Positions 22,058 to 33,574 of a stretch of DNA of 64,000 bases are shown piece by piece. The position numbers and the translations under genes were made by a program. The notes beneath the pieces were generated by a model, which was given only the letters and a program-made list of their open reading frames with translations, searched no databases and was not told the origin of the DNA. The stretch comes from Begonia masoniana. Lineage: Eukaryota > Streptophyta > Magnoliopsida > Cucurbitales > Begoniaceae. Within the stretch, counting starts at the first letter, position 1, and every line of letters begins with the position of its first letter. The stretch covers positions 17,907,716-17,971,715 of the forward strand of contig CM039505.1 of assembly GCA_022432975.1 (NCBI GenBank). The letters are read 5' to 3'.

Positions 22058-24162
22058 CTACACCACAGAACACACACACACACGTAAGCTTACGCTTAGC
22101 AAGTAGGGATAACAAATATAAACAAGCACAATGCACACACAACCTCACACAATCCTAACATAACAACACAACACCACTCGGCACTACAATGCAACACAAC
22201 ATTACCCAACACGACAACATAACACCACACTCCATAGCAACTCAACAAACCGACTCAACACAACACAACAACACGACCACACAATGCTAGTTGCCCGCAC
22301 CCGAAAGGATGCCTTAGTTGCCCGCACCGAAGTGCCTTACACTTTAACCAACTATCACGCAACGTCTTACGTATACACAGTTAGGTGCCTCTTGCAGAAC
22401 CTCCCGAAGCTTGCCATATTTCAGACACTACTTCGCGACAAAGAGCCACTACACATAGCTTTTGTGGAAACCTCCCGAAGCTTGCCATATTTCAGACACT
22501 ACTTCGCGATGAGGAGCCACTACCAGCTTTTGTGGAAACCTCCAGAAGCTTGCCAGATTTCAGACACTACTTCGCATACGAGGAGCCACTACACAGCTTT
22601 TGTGGAAACCTCCCGAAGCTTGCCATAATTCAGACACTACTTCGCGACGAGGAGCCACTACACAGCTTTTGTGGAAACCTCCCGAAGCTTGCCATATTTC
22701 AGACACTACTTCGCCCCACTACGAGCTTGCCATATTTCAGACACTACTCGCGACGAGGAGCCACTACACAGCTTTTTGTGGAACTCCCGAAGCTTGCCAT
22801 ATTTCAGACACTACTTCGCACGAGGAGCCACTACCAGCTTTTGTGGAAACCTCCCGAAGCTTGCCATATTTCAGACACTACTTCGCGCGAGGAGCCACTA
22901 CACAGCTTTTTGTGGAAACCTCCCGAAGCTTGCCATATTCAGACACTACTTCGCAACGAGGAGCCACTACACAGCTTTTGTGGAAACCTCCCGAAACTTG
23001 CCATATTTCAGACACTACTTCGCAACGAGGAGCCACTACACAGCTTTTGTGGAAACCTCCCGAAGCTTGCCATATTCAGACACTACTTCGCAACGAGGAG
23101 CCACTACACAGCTTTTGTGGAAACCTCCCGAAACTTGCCATATTTCAGACACTACTTCGCGACGAGGAGCCACTACACAGCTTTTGTGGAAACCTCCCGA
23201 AGCTTGCCATATTTCAGACACTACTTCGCGACGAGGAGCCACTACACAGCTTTTGTGGAAACCTCCCGAAGCTTGCCATATTTCAGACACTACTTCGCAA
23301 CGAGGAGCCACTACACAGCTTTTGTGGAAACCTCCCGAAGCTTGCCATATTTCAGACACTACTTCGCGACGAGGAGCCACTACACAACTTTTGTGGAAAC
23401 CTCCCGAAGCTTGCCATATTTCAGACACTACTTCGCGACGAGGAGCCACTACACAGCTTTTGTGGAAACCTCCCGAAGCTTGCCATATTCAGACACTACT
23501 TCGCGACGAGGAGCCACTACACAGCTTTTGTGGAAACCTCCCGAAGCTTGCCATATTTCAGACACTACTTCGCAACGAGGAGCCACTACACAGCTTTTGT
23601 GGAAACCTCCCGAAGCTTGCCATATTCAGACACTACTTCGCAACGAGGAGCCACTACACAGCTTTTGTGGAAACCTCCCGAAGCTTGCCATATTCAGACA
23701 CTACTTCGCGACGAGGAGCCACTACACAGCTTTTGTGGAAACCTCCCGAAACTTGCCATATTTCAGACACTACTTCGCGACGAGGAGCCACTACACAGCT
23801 TTTGTGGAAACCTCCCGAAGCTTGCCATATTTCAGACACTACTTCGCGACGAGGAGTCACTACACAGCTTTTGTGGAAACCTCCCGAAACTTGCCATATT
23901 TTAGACACTACTTCGCGACGAGGAGCCACCACAACAGACCACTTTCAAAACCATGCATATGCCACTAATGCTTAACCAACACAAAACATTCAAAACATGC
24001 TTAACCACAACCAAACATTTAAAACCATACTTACCCAAACATTCAAGCAATCAAATCAAAACAAAGCAACAATCTCAAACACTAACAATACACTATCAAA
24101 CAATAAATCCTACCGTTCTGTGGTGTAGGCCCGAAGGCAACAAACACACGTCCACTACTTAC
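22058..24162 (-). other. Predicted leader intron with paired arms (LTR G)
   Basis: Minus strand: donor CCAG/GTAAGTAG at 24162; donor-side arm CCTACACCACAGAAC (complement of 24115-24129); acceptor TGTAG/GTAACG with AG at 22058-22059; acceptor arm 22057-22071. 15 of 15 positions match. Compared with LTR E, both arms carry the compensating change (CCACAG with CTGTGG against CCATAG with CTATGG). The whole 69-bp array lies between the arms. Confidence 0.62.
22398..23931 (+). repeat. 69-bp minisatellite, about 22 copies
   Basis: Unit of 69 bp with landmarks CCTCCCGAAGCTTGCCATAT, TTCAGACACTACTTCGC and GAGGAGCCACTACACAGC. The right two thirds is very homogeneous; the left third (22398-22930) is full of 1-12-base indels. 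A recurrent 1-base deletion (CATATTCAG) gives 68-bp units. Because 69 is a multiple of 3, three plus frames and a minus frame stay open for up to 527 codons; these are not genes. Confidence 0.97.
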
Positions 24163-25324
24163 CTGGCGTCCTGCTCGGCACTTGTTTATTCACTTCGTCC
24201 CGTAAAATTACTCGCTAGACAACCTAATAAATAGAGAGAAAATAACTTAGCATCAACTTAAGAAAATCTAAGGAACACTTAAACTTAAAACTAACCACAT
24301 TTTTAACCAACTATACAAACCAATTTAAACTATAAACCCTAAACCCGAAATTCCACCAATTTTCACCGCCCGACTTCAATCGGCCATAACTCCCTCGTTT
24401 TTCATCGGATTTCGACGCGCCACCCCAATCCGTAAACCTCTACACGTCTACTATCTATTGAAATACTCAAATTAACCAACCAAACAACTTAAAAATTCTG
24501 AAAACACAAAACCAGAATCGGTCACCTTAGATCAACAACCCGATTTTTCACCTATTTCGCTTCTAACTTCAACCTATCTCCATAAACTACCTAATCTATC
24601 CTATTTCAAGTTTAAACCATCCAAATAACAAGAAAATACAGCAAAAGGGAAGGAAAATTCGGAGGTCAAACCTAGGGTTTTCCAACCCACACTAAAACTC
24701 AATAAAACCCACTAAAAACACAATAGTCTACCCTATTATGCATCCATATAAAAACCCATCTAAAATCTCACCTTAAACCTTGAAGAAACCTTGAAGGAAT
24801 GAGAGGAAGAAGCTCAACAATGGCTGCCATGGTTTCGTGGGAAGAAAGGAGGAAGAAGGAAATGTTTTCCAATTTAACATAAAACCCATCAAATTTATAA
24901 AGTTTCCATTTTTTCCTTTTTAAGTTTTGCCACCTAAATTCCTATTTTTATAAATCAACCCCACCCTTTTGTTCTCTCATTCCCACGTGAGTTCTCAATT
25001 CTTTCTCTCCTTTTTATTATTTCTCTTTTATTTATTTTCTATCCATTTGTTTCTATTGACTTTTTCAACTTCTCCTTTAGACTTTGACTTTTCAACACCT
25101 TTTTTCCTTTTCTTCTATTTTATTTCATACAAAATTCAATTACATTTATTTCTACAATAACTACTAATAAACAAATTCAACGTAATAGTTTTCACTCAAA
25201 TTTCACTTCTAATTTCACTCTTAAAATCAAACACTTAGCGTAACCCTAGAATTATGTGAAGCTCTCAGAACATATCTAATCTACGGCTACGTATGTTACA
25301 GAAATTCCCGGGTGTTACAGTAAT

Positions 25325-28287
25325 TGATGATCGGGTGAAAAATAGGATAGAACTACAAGATATTCCTATAGTCCGAGGGTTTCCAGAGGCATTCTTGGAT
25401 GACTTGCCCGGGTTGCCACCTGACAGAGAAATTGAGTTTGTAATAGATACTTATCCAGAGGCTTTACCTGTGTCTAGGAACCCTTACCGCATAGCACCTG
25501 TTGAGTTGAAAGAATTAAAAGTTCAACTGCAGGAATTAGTAGATAAGGGGTTTATACGCCCTAGCAGTTCTCCCTGGGGTGCACCTGTTTTATTCGTTAA
25601 GAAGAAGGATGGTTCTCTTAGAATGTGCATTGACTATAGGGAGCTAAACAAGTTGACAATTAAGAATAAATATCCTTTACCCCGAATTGATGATCTGTTT
25701 GACCAATTACAAGGATCTAAAGTGTTTTCAAAGATTGACTTACGCTCGGGTTACTACCAACTAAAGGTTAAAGAGAGTGATATACCAAAGACAGCCTTCA
25801 GGACCCGCTACGGGCACTATAAAGTTCTTGTGATGTCGTTTGGACTGACTAATGCGCCTGCAGCCTTTATGGACTTGATGAATTGTGCGTTTCGTGAGTA
25901 TTTGGACAAGTTTGTGATTGTGTTTATAGATGATATACTAATATACTCACGTACTGAGGCTGACCATGCAGAGCATTTAAGAGTGGTTTTGACGACATTA
26001 AATCAGCAGCAGCTTTATGCAAAGCTCTCTAAGTGTGAGTTCTGGTTGGATAAGGTCAACTTCTTAGGCCATGTCATCTCTGCTGAGAGTATATCAGTAG
26101 ATCCCACCAAAATTCAGGCCGTTAAGGATTGGCCACAGCCAAGGAATGTCAGTGAAGTCCGCAGTTTCCTTGGTCTGGCAGGATATTATAGGAAGTTTAT
26201 TAAGGGATTTTCTATGATAGCTAAACCTTTAACTAATTTAACAAAGAAGGACACCAAGTACTCTTAGACTGAAGCTTGTGAAGATGGCTTCCAGACACTT
26301 AAGCTGAAGTTGACAACAGCCCCACTATTGACTCTCCCAACCGAAGAAGGAAAGTTTAGTGTTTTCTGTGATGCATCCAAAGTTGGTCTGGGGTGTATTT
26401 TGATGCAAGAAGGTAAGGTTGTGGTGTATGCCTTTAGGCAGCTAAAGAGTTATGAACAGAATTACCCCACTCACTATTTAGAGCTAGCCGCAGTTGTTTT
26501 TGCATTAAAGATTTTGAGACACTATTTATATGGTCGATAGTGTGAGGTGTTTTCTGACCATAAGAGCCTGAAGTACTTATTAACCCAAAAGGAATTAAAC
26601 ATGAGACAAAGACGTTGGTTGGAATTTGTTAAGGATTATGACTTTGAGATTAAATACCACCCGGGCAAAGCTAATGCTGTAGCCGATGCTTTAAGCAGGA
26701 TGTTTAAGACAATGCAGCCCGCTGTATCAACCATGTCTGTACCATTATGGAAGGAAGTTCAGAAGTTCGAATTGAAAATAGTCCCTGAGTTGTCAACTTT
26801 ACTTGTTGATTTAACCATTCGACCAACTATTTTGGATAAGATCAAAGAGACACAACAGAAGGATTCAAAGGAGAATAATAGTATGATGAGTAAGTTACAT
26901 GATGCCTCCTCTAAACTCAGTCTCTCCAATGATGGTATTTTGAAATTTATGAATCGATGGTACATTCCAAGTGTCAAGGAGTTGCGTGAGTTGATCTTGG
27001 CTGAGGCTCACTCATCTTCTTTCTCCGTACACCCTGGTAACACCAAGATGTATCGGGATTTAAGGTTACATTATTGGTGGCCAAATATGAAGAGGGATGT
27101 TGCCAAGTATGTGGAGTCATGTCTTGTATGCCAACAAGTTAAAGCAGAGCACCAACGCCCAGGAGGTACCCTTCAACCCTTACCGATCCCCGAATGGAAA
27201 TGGGAAAACATTGCCATGGATTTTGTTATAGGATTACCTAAGACACCCAAAGGTCATGACAGCATCTGGGTTGTGGTTGACAGATTGACGAAGTCAGCTC
27301 ACTTCTTACTCATGAAGACAACATACACGATGAACCAGCTTGCTGATCTGTATGTTCAGGAAATTATCAGATTGCATGGGATTCCGATATCTATAGTCTC
27401 TGATCGTGATCCCAGGATTCACCTCAAGATTCTGGCAGAGTCTTCAGAGCACATTAGGATCGAAGTAATCTTTCAGCACTGCTTTTCACCCACAAACCGA
27501 TGGACAATCTGAGCGGACAATTCAGATACTCGAGGATATGTTGAGAGCATGTGTGCTAGATTTTCAGACATCTTGGAGTCGACATTTGTCCTTAATTGAA
27601 TTCTCCTACAACAATAGTTACCAGTCCACTATCGGTATGGCACCCTACGAGGCGTTGTATGGTAGGAAATGTAGATCACCCTTATACTGGGATGAAGTTG
27701 GTGAAGCAAAACTCCTTGGACCCGAGATTTTGCAGCAGATGTCAGATAAGATTGCTATTATTAGGAGGAGAATGATGACTGCACAAAGCCGACAAAAGTG
27801 TTATGCAGACCAAAGAATGAGAGACCTTGAGTTTGCTGTTGGAGACGAAGTTTTCTTAAAGATTTCACCCTTTAAGGGAGTTTTAAGATTTGGTAAGAAG
27901 GGAAAGCTTAATCCGCGATTTATTGGACCATTCCCCGTCTTAGCAAAGATTGGCAGTACAACTTACAAACTGCAATTGCCTCCATCACTGGAAAAGGTAC
28001 ACAATGTCTTTCATGTGTCAATGTTAAGGAAATGCATACGTGATCCGGCACATGTTGTGGAACCAACTGGAATCGATATCGAGCCGACCCTAGAGTATGA
28101 AGAGAAACCAGTAAGGATTATGGAATCTGCAGTAAAGACTCTTCGAAATAAAGAAATTCCACTAGTGAAAGTCTTATGAATGAATCATGGTATTGAAGAA
28201 GCTACATGGGAGCGACAGCAAGACATGCTGAACAAATATCCTGAACTCTTTGTTTGTACAATTTTCGAGGCCGAAAATTTTGTTTAA
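25325..28287 (+). pseudogene. Element B pol: RT, RNase H, integrase, chromodomain-like tail
   Basis: Continues the frame broken by solo LTR G. RT shows [20 protein letters not shown], the catalytic FIDDILIYS and [13 protein letters not shown]; RNase H shows [16 protein letters not shown]; then ADALSR, an integrase zinc region (HSSSFSVHP...CLVCQQVK), core ([37 protein letters not shown]) and a tail LRNKEIPLVKVL/NHGIEEATWE. Damage: TAG at 26265, TAG at 26538, a frameshift near 27415 and another near 27500, and TGG-to-TGA at 28177 where WRNHG is expected. The tail places B with the Tekay/Del chromoviruses. Confidence 0.93.
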
Positions 28288-28470
28288 GGAGGGGTGGATG
28301 TAACACCCGGCGAGTTTGACCAGGTGACTTTCTTAACTGTTTTAATGGCCATGTTTATTTTGATCTTTTCAGTTTGGAGTTTTATGTCAAGGCTTAATTA
28401 ATGTGCATGTGTCATAAATTAGGTTGGGTGGCAGGATTTGTAATTAAGAATGGTTGGGTTAAGTATAAAT
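28288..28470 (+). repeat. Polypurine tract and truncated 3' LTR of B
   Basis: GGAGGGGTGGA (28288-28298) followed by TGTAACACCCGGCG from 28299. Matches the B 5' LTR for 172 bp and stops right after the TATA box (GTATAAATAG, about 28461-28470), where A LTR sequence begins. Confidence 0.92.
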
Positions 28471-29309
28471 AGTGTACAGAAAACATTTACATGTCTTTCA
28501 GAGAAAACGTGTATGCATGAACGGTGCTTGAACTTAAACTAGCAGACAACAGAAATAAGACAACAGAAAGTAAATCAAAGCCAGACATTTCATAACATAA
28601 CTCTAACTCTTCTACCCAGAACAACCCGACAGAACAGAGAACCTAGTACCTGCATGATGTAGGGCCTTAAGAGCCAACCTACAGATATGAACTTACCTGT
28701 TATCCGCGATGCAGTTGGCTAGAAAGTCTCGGAAATGCACAGATCTGTAACAAGCACGGAGAGAAATAAACAATGCTGCAAATGCTAACTAATAAGTTAG
28801 AAGAATCAGCAGCAGCACGTTTCAAATCTTTAGAAAACACACCAACGTGTTTTCATCCAAAGACAGTGAGTTTTTCTCTAAATACCATAACCCTAAACTT
28901 CGGTAAAAACCCACATTAAACTTGTCCAAACTTGTTAGCATGAGTAGATGCTTACCTTTTGTTGAAGGAAACAGAAGAATGCAGGAGAAACAAGGTTTGG
29001 TACTTTGTTTTAGTCGCCTGGAAGAGAGAAAGCAAAGAGGGAAGGGAAGAAGCAGAGAAGTGAAATGCAGATTTCACGTAGGAGGAAGGACTTAGCTTCT
29101 TCAACAAGCTGCCAAGTGTCAGCTATCCATTGGCTATCTCCCACCAACCTTAATTTCTCTCAAATTTGCCCTTCCATGCATTTCAAACTTAGTGTTTTGT
29201 TTAGTTACACATTTGTTTGGTTCCCAACACAACACATATTGTATTAATATTAAACTAATCTCGCAAAGTGATTCGGGAAATAATTACAGCCAAAAGGCCG
29301 GGTGCTACA
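28471..29309 (-). repeat. 5' LTR remnant of element A
   Basis: Near-identical to 6491-7319 of A's 3' LTR, ending ...GGGTGCTACA before TAATA. It keeps the leader donor (AACAG/GTAAGTT, near 28699) but lost the acceptor half. Confidence 0.92.
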
Positions 29310-30210
29310 TAATAATTATGTTAGTTAATATAAATAATTTGTATTAGTTGATGAATATTATTAGAGCTTAAAACTATATGTTCATTAGTCTCTTCGTCAC
29401 ATTCTACTATTATTTAAATAATAAATAAATAAGATTAGATAAATAATTATTTAATATATTCATATAAAGAGAAGACAAAAGTTGTCATAACTTAATATTA
29501 TTGAATTTGTTAGATGTCATTAGATGGTTTATTGAATAATAATATTTATTCAATTTATTAAGAAACTAATAAAATTATTCATTAAATTTAGATTTATGAA
29601 ATCTAAGTTTCAATCACTTCAAGAAGATTTAAATTGCGGCACGAGGGTAAAATTCTAGTGCAAGCCGCAACTCGAACTGTTTGAACTCAGCTTAAAATGT
29701 CTTAAATTTTTGTAACGGTTTTCTCATTATTTTTTTTATAATTGTTGTGAAGTTATTTTTATCTTAATATGAAAAGGGTTACAAACTCATTATTAAAAGG
29801 AAGATATTGCAGAAGAATTTGGATCAGCATTTTTCAGAATTTAGAGAGAAACTTCTAGTATCTTGTTGATTTAGATAAACGTTCTCCAAAATTAAAAGAT
29901 CGTCTTTGACGTTGTGTACACAATCTTATCATATACTACGTTTAGCACACTTACTACGTTTATTCGAGGCGAAGAGAATTGTCGAAGACGATCAAATCGA
30001 AGATTTCAAATATTAGAAAGATTGTTCTCAAATCACTTGTAGTTTGTACTTGTGTAAAGGTTACTACAAAGGTCTAATATTTGATTCATACATGGGTATC
30101 GCACATGACCGGTGTTACGAACACCAGTAATTTACACTGTGCAAAGGAACCGAAAAACCAAAAGCTTTACCTTCCATTTTTGGTTCACATTTTCAAATCT
30201 TCAAGTAAAA
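29310..30210. other. AT-rich stretch without a recognised gene
   Basis: Begins with the right target duplication of A. Poly-A/T-rich with no open frame of note. 29810-30130 has a leader-like, less AT-rich composition but no domain or repeat that I recognise. Confidence 0.6.
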
Positions 30211-30709
30211 GTAGGGGTGTGCAAACCGAACCGGAACCGGTGAAATAGGTTCGGTTCGGATCGGTTTTGACCATTTGAAAACCGATCTTCGATTTCATTT
30301 TGTAGGAACCGCTTAATTAGGTTCGATTTTCGGTTTGGATCGGTCAAAACCGATACAAACCGAACCAAACCGGTTTTGCACAAAAGAATTTTAATTATTA
30401 AAAAAATAATAATAAAAAATAAAGAATCTTTTTAATAATTAAAATTGCTTTTGTTATGATATTACTTTTATTTCCTAAAAGAATTTATTGTAATTTTGAC
30501 TTTACTTTTCGTTTTTTATTTTTTCTAATACTTTTTTTTTATATTTGACTATATATTTAATTGTTTTTTATCTCCTCCAATTTAAATTTACATTATATAA
30601 ATTATTAAAAAATAAATTGTAGAACCGAAACCGAACCGAAACTTTCGGTTTGGTTTTGGTATGTTAAAAGACTGATTTCGGTTCGGTAAATCCAAATCCG
30701 AACTCCCCA
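30211..30709 (+). repeat. CCGAACCGA-rich repeat, hAT-like end
   Basis: Starts TAGGGGTGTGCAAACCGAACC, a terminus common in plant non-autonomous hAT elements. Right end GGTAAATCC...AACTCCCC reads as a degraded inverted copy. The centre (30390-30600) is AT-rich filler. Confidence 0.5.
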
Positions 30710-30711
30710 AA

Positions 30712-30713
<2 letters not shown>

Positions 30714-30768
<55 letters not shown>
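30714..30768 (+). repeat. (CT)n microsatellite
   Basis: 55 bp of perfect CT dinucleotide, directly after the CCGAACCGA repeat. Confidence 0.97.
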
Positions 30769-30770
<2 letters not shown>

Positions 30771-30983
30771 GCAGGCATTTGGAGAGCAAAATATGATTTC
30801 TTATTTATTCTTCTTCTCAATTTATATTGCTATAAAAGATCATCTACAAAATTATTGGTTTACTTGCTTCTTCAGAACCTGACTCAATCTGTATTAAAAG
30901 AACTAAGAACCCCCCACTTATTCTAGTTTCTACTGAACCAAGACAGATAAATCTCGGCTCGAACAGGTCCTGCAAAATTGTAT

Positions 30984-32971
30984 TTACGCGTCGAAAAAAA
31001 TGGAGGATAACTCGAATCCAGGATTGGTTATGATAGTTGCATTTGAAGGAGTTCCATTGATATGAGCAAAGATATCTGAGGAATCCACCATTTCCTCTTC
31101 TTCCCTAGCTCCACCTACCTGCAATGGAATTACAGTCATCTTATGTGATCGATGAGAAGAGTTAATGGCGGAATAATATTATTATTTTTCGTTTGTTTGA
31201 TGATTATCCTACTTCATCATCGTCTTCCTCGTGATTACTGTTGCCAGCTCTTGCAGTCTCTCCAAAATCATCGTTTTTGGCAAACCGTCCCCGGACTCGC
31301 GGCCGACTGTCGGCTAGAGTTTTCCGGCAGGCGTACTGCAGAGGGAAAATTAAGTTTTGGATGAGTTAAATCATGGTGCAGGTTGAAGATTGGAAGGAAG
31401 GAGGTAGAGGGAATGAGAAGACCTTAATTTTTTTGCTGAAATTCCTCTCATTTCTCTTCTTCATGTACCTATTGATCTTCTCTTTCCTTGCTTCAACAGA
31501 CAGTTTTCCTACTTTATATGAAGAATCTTTCAAGCTCGAAATATCCGATATCAAAGAAGCCGAATGCCCGTTCCCGGCCATGAGTTGCTGATTTTCATTG
31601 CTCAGCGCCTTCGATCAAGGCAATTTCAGACAAGATAGCTAAGAAAAAAGATGAATTTTTTTTTTTGGAAAGATTAAAAATTTTATTACCTGCAGGTCAC
31701 TCGAGTTAAAAATCCGCTGAATCGACTCTTGACAGTAGACTCCACAATTGTCTCCCTGATAATCCAGTTCTTGGGTTGGAAATTCCGGACACATAAGAGC
31801 AAAAATGCTGGAACTTTCAGCAGAGAATGCAGCCGAACCCATCGAACAAGCCGGGAAGAAATCTGCCATTGGGGGACCAAGAAAAGAACACGAAGGAGAA
31901 GAAGGATTCAACGGAAAATAAGACGGAGCCGAAGACAAGCAATCGTCTTCGAAGACAGCCGGTAATGGAGCTCCGATGAGAGGAGCCACTAAATCAGTAG
32001 AATACCGAGGGATCACCTCCACTGACCGGATTTGAGGCTGCACCGACGAGAAACCGAATCCATTGTTCTGGTTCAGAAGATAAGGCGGGACGGGAAAGGA
32101 AGGCGAAGCCGAAAAATCAATGGAAGTTGAAATACAATTATCTATTTCTTCTTGCGGATCAAAGACGGGAGTAAGATTGATACAATGGTCGGTGCTAGTC
32201 ATATTAGCATTCATCTTATTTTCCATATCTTGTGAGTAAGTTACATAGGAATTCTCCTCATAACAACAGTTTGAAGATGAAGCAACCTCTGAGTTCTGTA
32301 ATGTCTCTGAGAACAACTCGGGATCGAAGAACTCGAAGATTCGAGCTCCGATCGGGCTTGAGTTTTCTTCCTGAAAATCAAAAACAAAAAAAAAAATCAG
32401 AAAACAAATTTATTTGCATCAAAAATTGATCTCAAATGTGAAAAGATCTGTCAGGTTTTGATGGGGAACCACGGTTGAGAAATTTATGAAAGATGTGCAT
32501 CTGTTCTTCGTACACGACACGTGGAGGCCCGAGATACTAAAATGGTTATGATTATGCCGTTTCTGTTGCAAATAACTTGGCTTGAAGAGACCATCAGAAA
32601 ATGGAAACGCACATTAACAACACATTATTCCATCCATGTGAGATGTTTGTCATCAGACAATTCATACTTTTCTAACACAAAACAAGAATCTATACTGTAA
32701 ATGCTTAAACAAAAGAATTTTCTGAAAGCTATTGACATTGTACGTATATAAACATGTATTGTTGAAAATCATGTGTCCAACAAACAAACAAATGTCCACG
32801 TATATACTGAAATAATCAAGAACAAATCGAGTTACACCCAATCGTAATTTTCTTGCAGAAAAGAGAACTTTCCGGGAAAAGTTTTCAGAAAACAGAGAAG
32901 GAGTGAGGAAACACATCAAGAAGAATTACAAGATGAAGATGTTCTGGTGGATGAACCACGTCTTGCAACAT
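30984..32971 (-). CDS. CCT-motif family protein (CMF/ASML2-like), 5 exons
   Basis: Predicted exons (minus): 32971-32930, 32370-31690, 31608-31423, 31335-31213, 31118-30984; all joins keep phase 0 and GT..AG, giving 388 aa from ATG 32971 (MLQDVVHPPEH) to TAA 30984. Exon 2 carries the family signature ELFSETLQNSEVASSSNCCY and an acidic, Ser/Pro-rich middle; exons 3-4 carry the CCT motif (about residues 272-326: YKVGKLSVEARKEKINRYMK, then YACRKTLADSRPRVRGRFAK). CCT domains act in nuclear transcription complexes (CONSTANS, TOC1 type); family members with only a CCT motif are regulators, function here unknown. Start and exon 5 are my predictions; exons 2-4 are firm. The length fits the family. Confidence 0.88.
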
Positions 32972-33007
32972 TTTTATTGCTTTCTATTCAAAAGCTTCAA
33001 GAAAACT

Positions 33008-33091
33008 TCAATGGAGAACTGCAAATTTATGGTCCTTCAACTCCTCGAAACATATCAATAAATCCATCGAGAAATTGTTGTACAGCTCCAT
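33008..33091 (-). other. Upstream ORF in the CCT gene leader, 27 codons
   Basis: ATG at 33091 (MELYNNFSMD...) ends at a TGA (33008), 36 bp before the main ATG, within the predicted 5' leader. It would restrain translation of the main ORF if the leader starts near 33175. An alternative is that this is simply leader sequence without effect. Confidence 0.4.
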
Positions 33092-33121
33092 GAGAACCAA
33101 ACTGAAATAACGAAGAACCAG

Positions 33122-33208
33122 AGAGGTAGAGAGAGAGAGAGAAGGAGAGGAAGAGAGAGAGAAAGAGAGAGAGAGAGAGTTGTGTTAGCTATGAAAATGG
33201 AGTTTATA
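33122..33208 (-). promoter_or_regulatory. TATA box and CT-rich leader of the CCT gene
   Basis: On the minus strand TATAAA (33208-33203) is followed about 25 bp later by a CT-rich tract (33178-33122), the typical look of a plant core promoter and 5' UTR. Confidence 0.5.
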
Positions 33209-33574
33209 GTAATGAGTTGGCAAAAGTTAATTATAATAAACCAATCTCCGTCTATATTTATCAGTAAGAGTTGTCTCAAAATGACGGGTCAACCCGAGAG
33301 TTAAGGCGGACCGCCTAAAAGGGTCGTTTTCTGCTTGGACATTGAAGGACAACTGGGTTTCGGCCACGTGTAATTCTGTTGACGTGGAAATGCTGAACTG
33401 GCAACCATGTTTGTCGGGGTTTTTGTCTAAACCTCGTTATAACGGTCAACAGTTGACTGATCCACCTTGGCATTCACTGCTCATTTCTTATCCTCTCGGC
33501 TCTCAACCCAATATTCTTTTTTACAGCTACTAAATAATTTCAATTTTCATTAGTAATTATGTAGTTTATGGGGT

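Larger units (their letters stand above)
21489..25319 (-). mobile_element. Solo LTR G with 69-bp array, TSD GTAAT
   Basis: TGTAACGCCCCCGAAC...GGGTGTTACA, 3831 bp, flanked by GTAAT (21484-21488 and 25320-25324), inserted between the protease and RT of element B. Same family as E and H but enlarged by the tandem array at 22398-23931. Minus orientation by its module. No coding domain; every long ORF inside comes from the array. Confidence 0.93.
9477..28470 (+). mobile_element. Ty3/gypsy element B (Tekay/Del type), nested in A
   Basis: Plus-strand element inserted into A's pol. Order: 5' LTR (9477-19835, interrupted), PBS, gag-protease (19999-21488), solo LTR G, RT-RNase H-integrase-chromodomain (25325-28287), polypurine tract, and a 172-bp stub of the 3' LTR. 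The right end is fused directly to A's 5' LTR remnant, so B's right-hand target duplication is gone. Several stops and frameshifts in pol and a changed protease motif show it is dead. Confidence 0.93.
4632..29309 (-). mobile_element. Ty3/gypsy element A, minus strand, interrupted
   Basis: Both ends are LTR ends (TGTGATAGCC... on the left, ...GGGTGCTACA on the right) and both are flanked by TAATA (4627-4631 and 29310-29314), so a single insertion of A is delimited although it now spans 24.7 kb. What remains of A is its 3' LTR (4632-7319), the RNase H-integrase end of pol (7359-9476) and the outer 839 bp of its 5' LTR (28471-29309). Element B occupies the middle, and a deletion removed A's gag, protease, RT and the inner part of the 5' LTR. 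Confidence 0.9.

Noticed and set aside
22398..23931. CRISPR-like regular array
   Set aside because: The unit repeats head to tail without variable spacers, in a plant LTR. It is a minisatellite.
22385..23975. Long open frames (up to 527 codons) on both strands
   Set aside because: They come from the 69-bp repeat, which is a multiple of three; the same unit is open in several frames and changes frame at 68-bp units. No protein is implied.
30605..30820. Arg-Glu repeat ORF on the minus strand
   Set aside because: Translation of the CT microsatellite.
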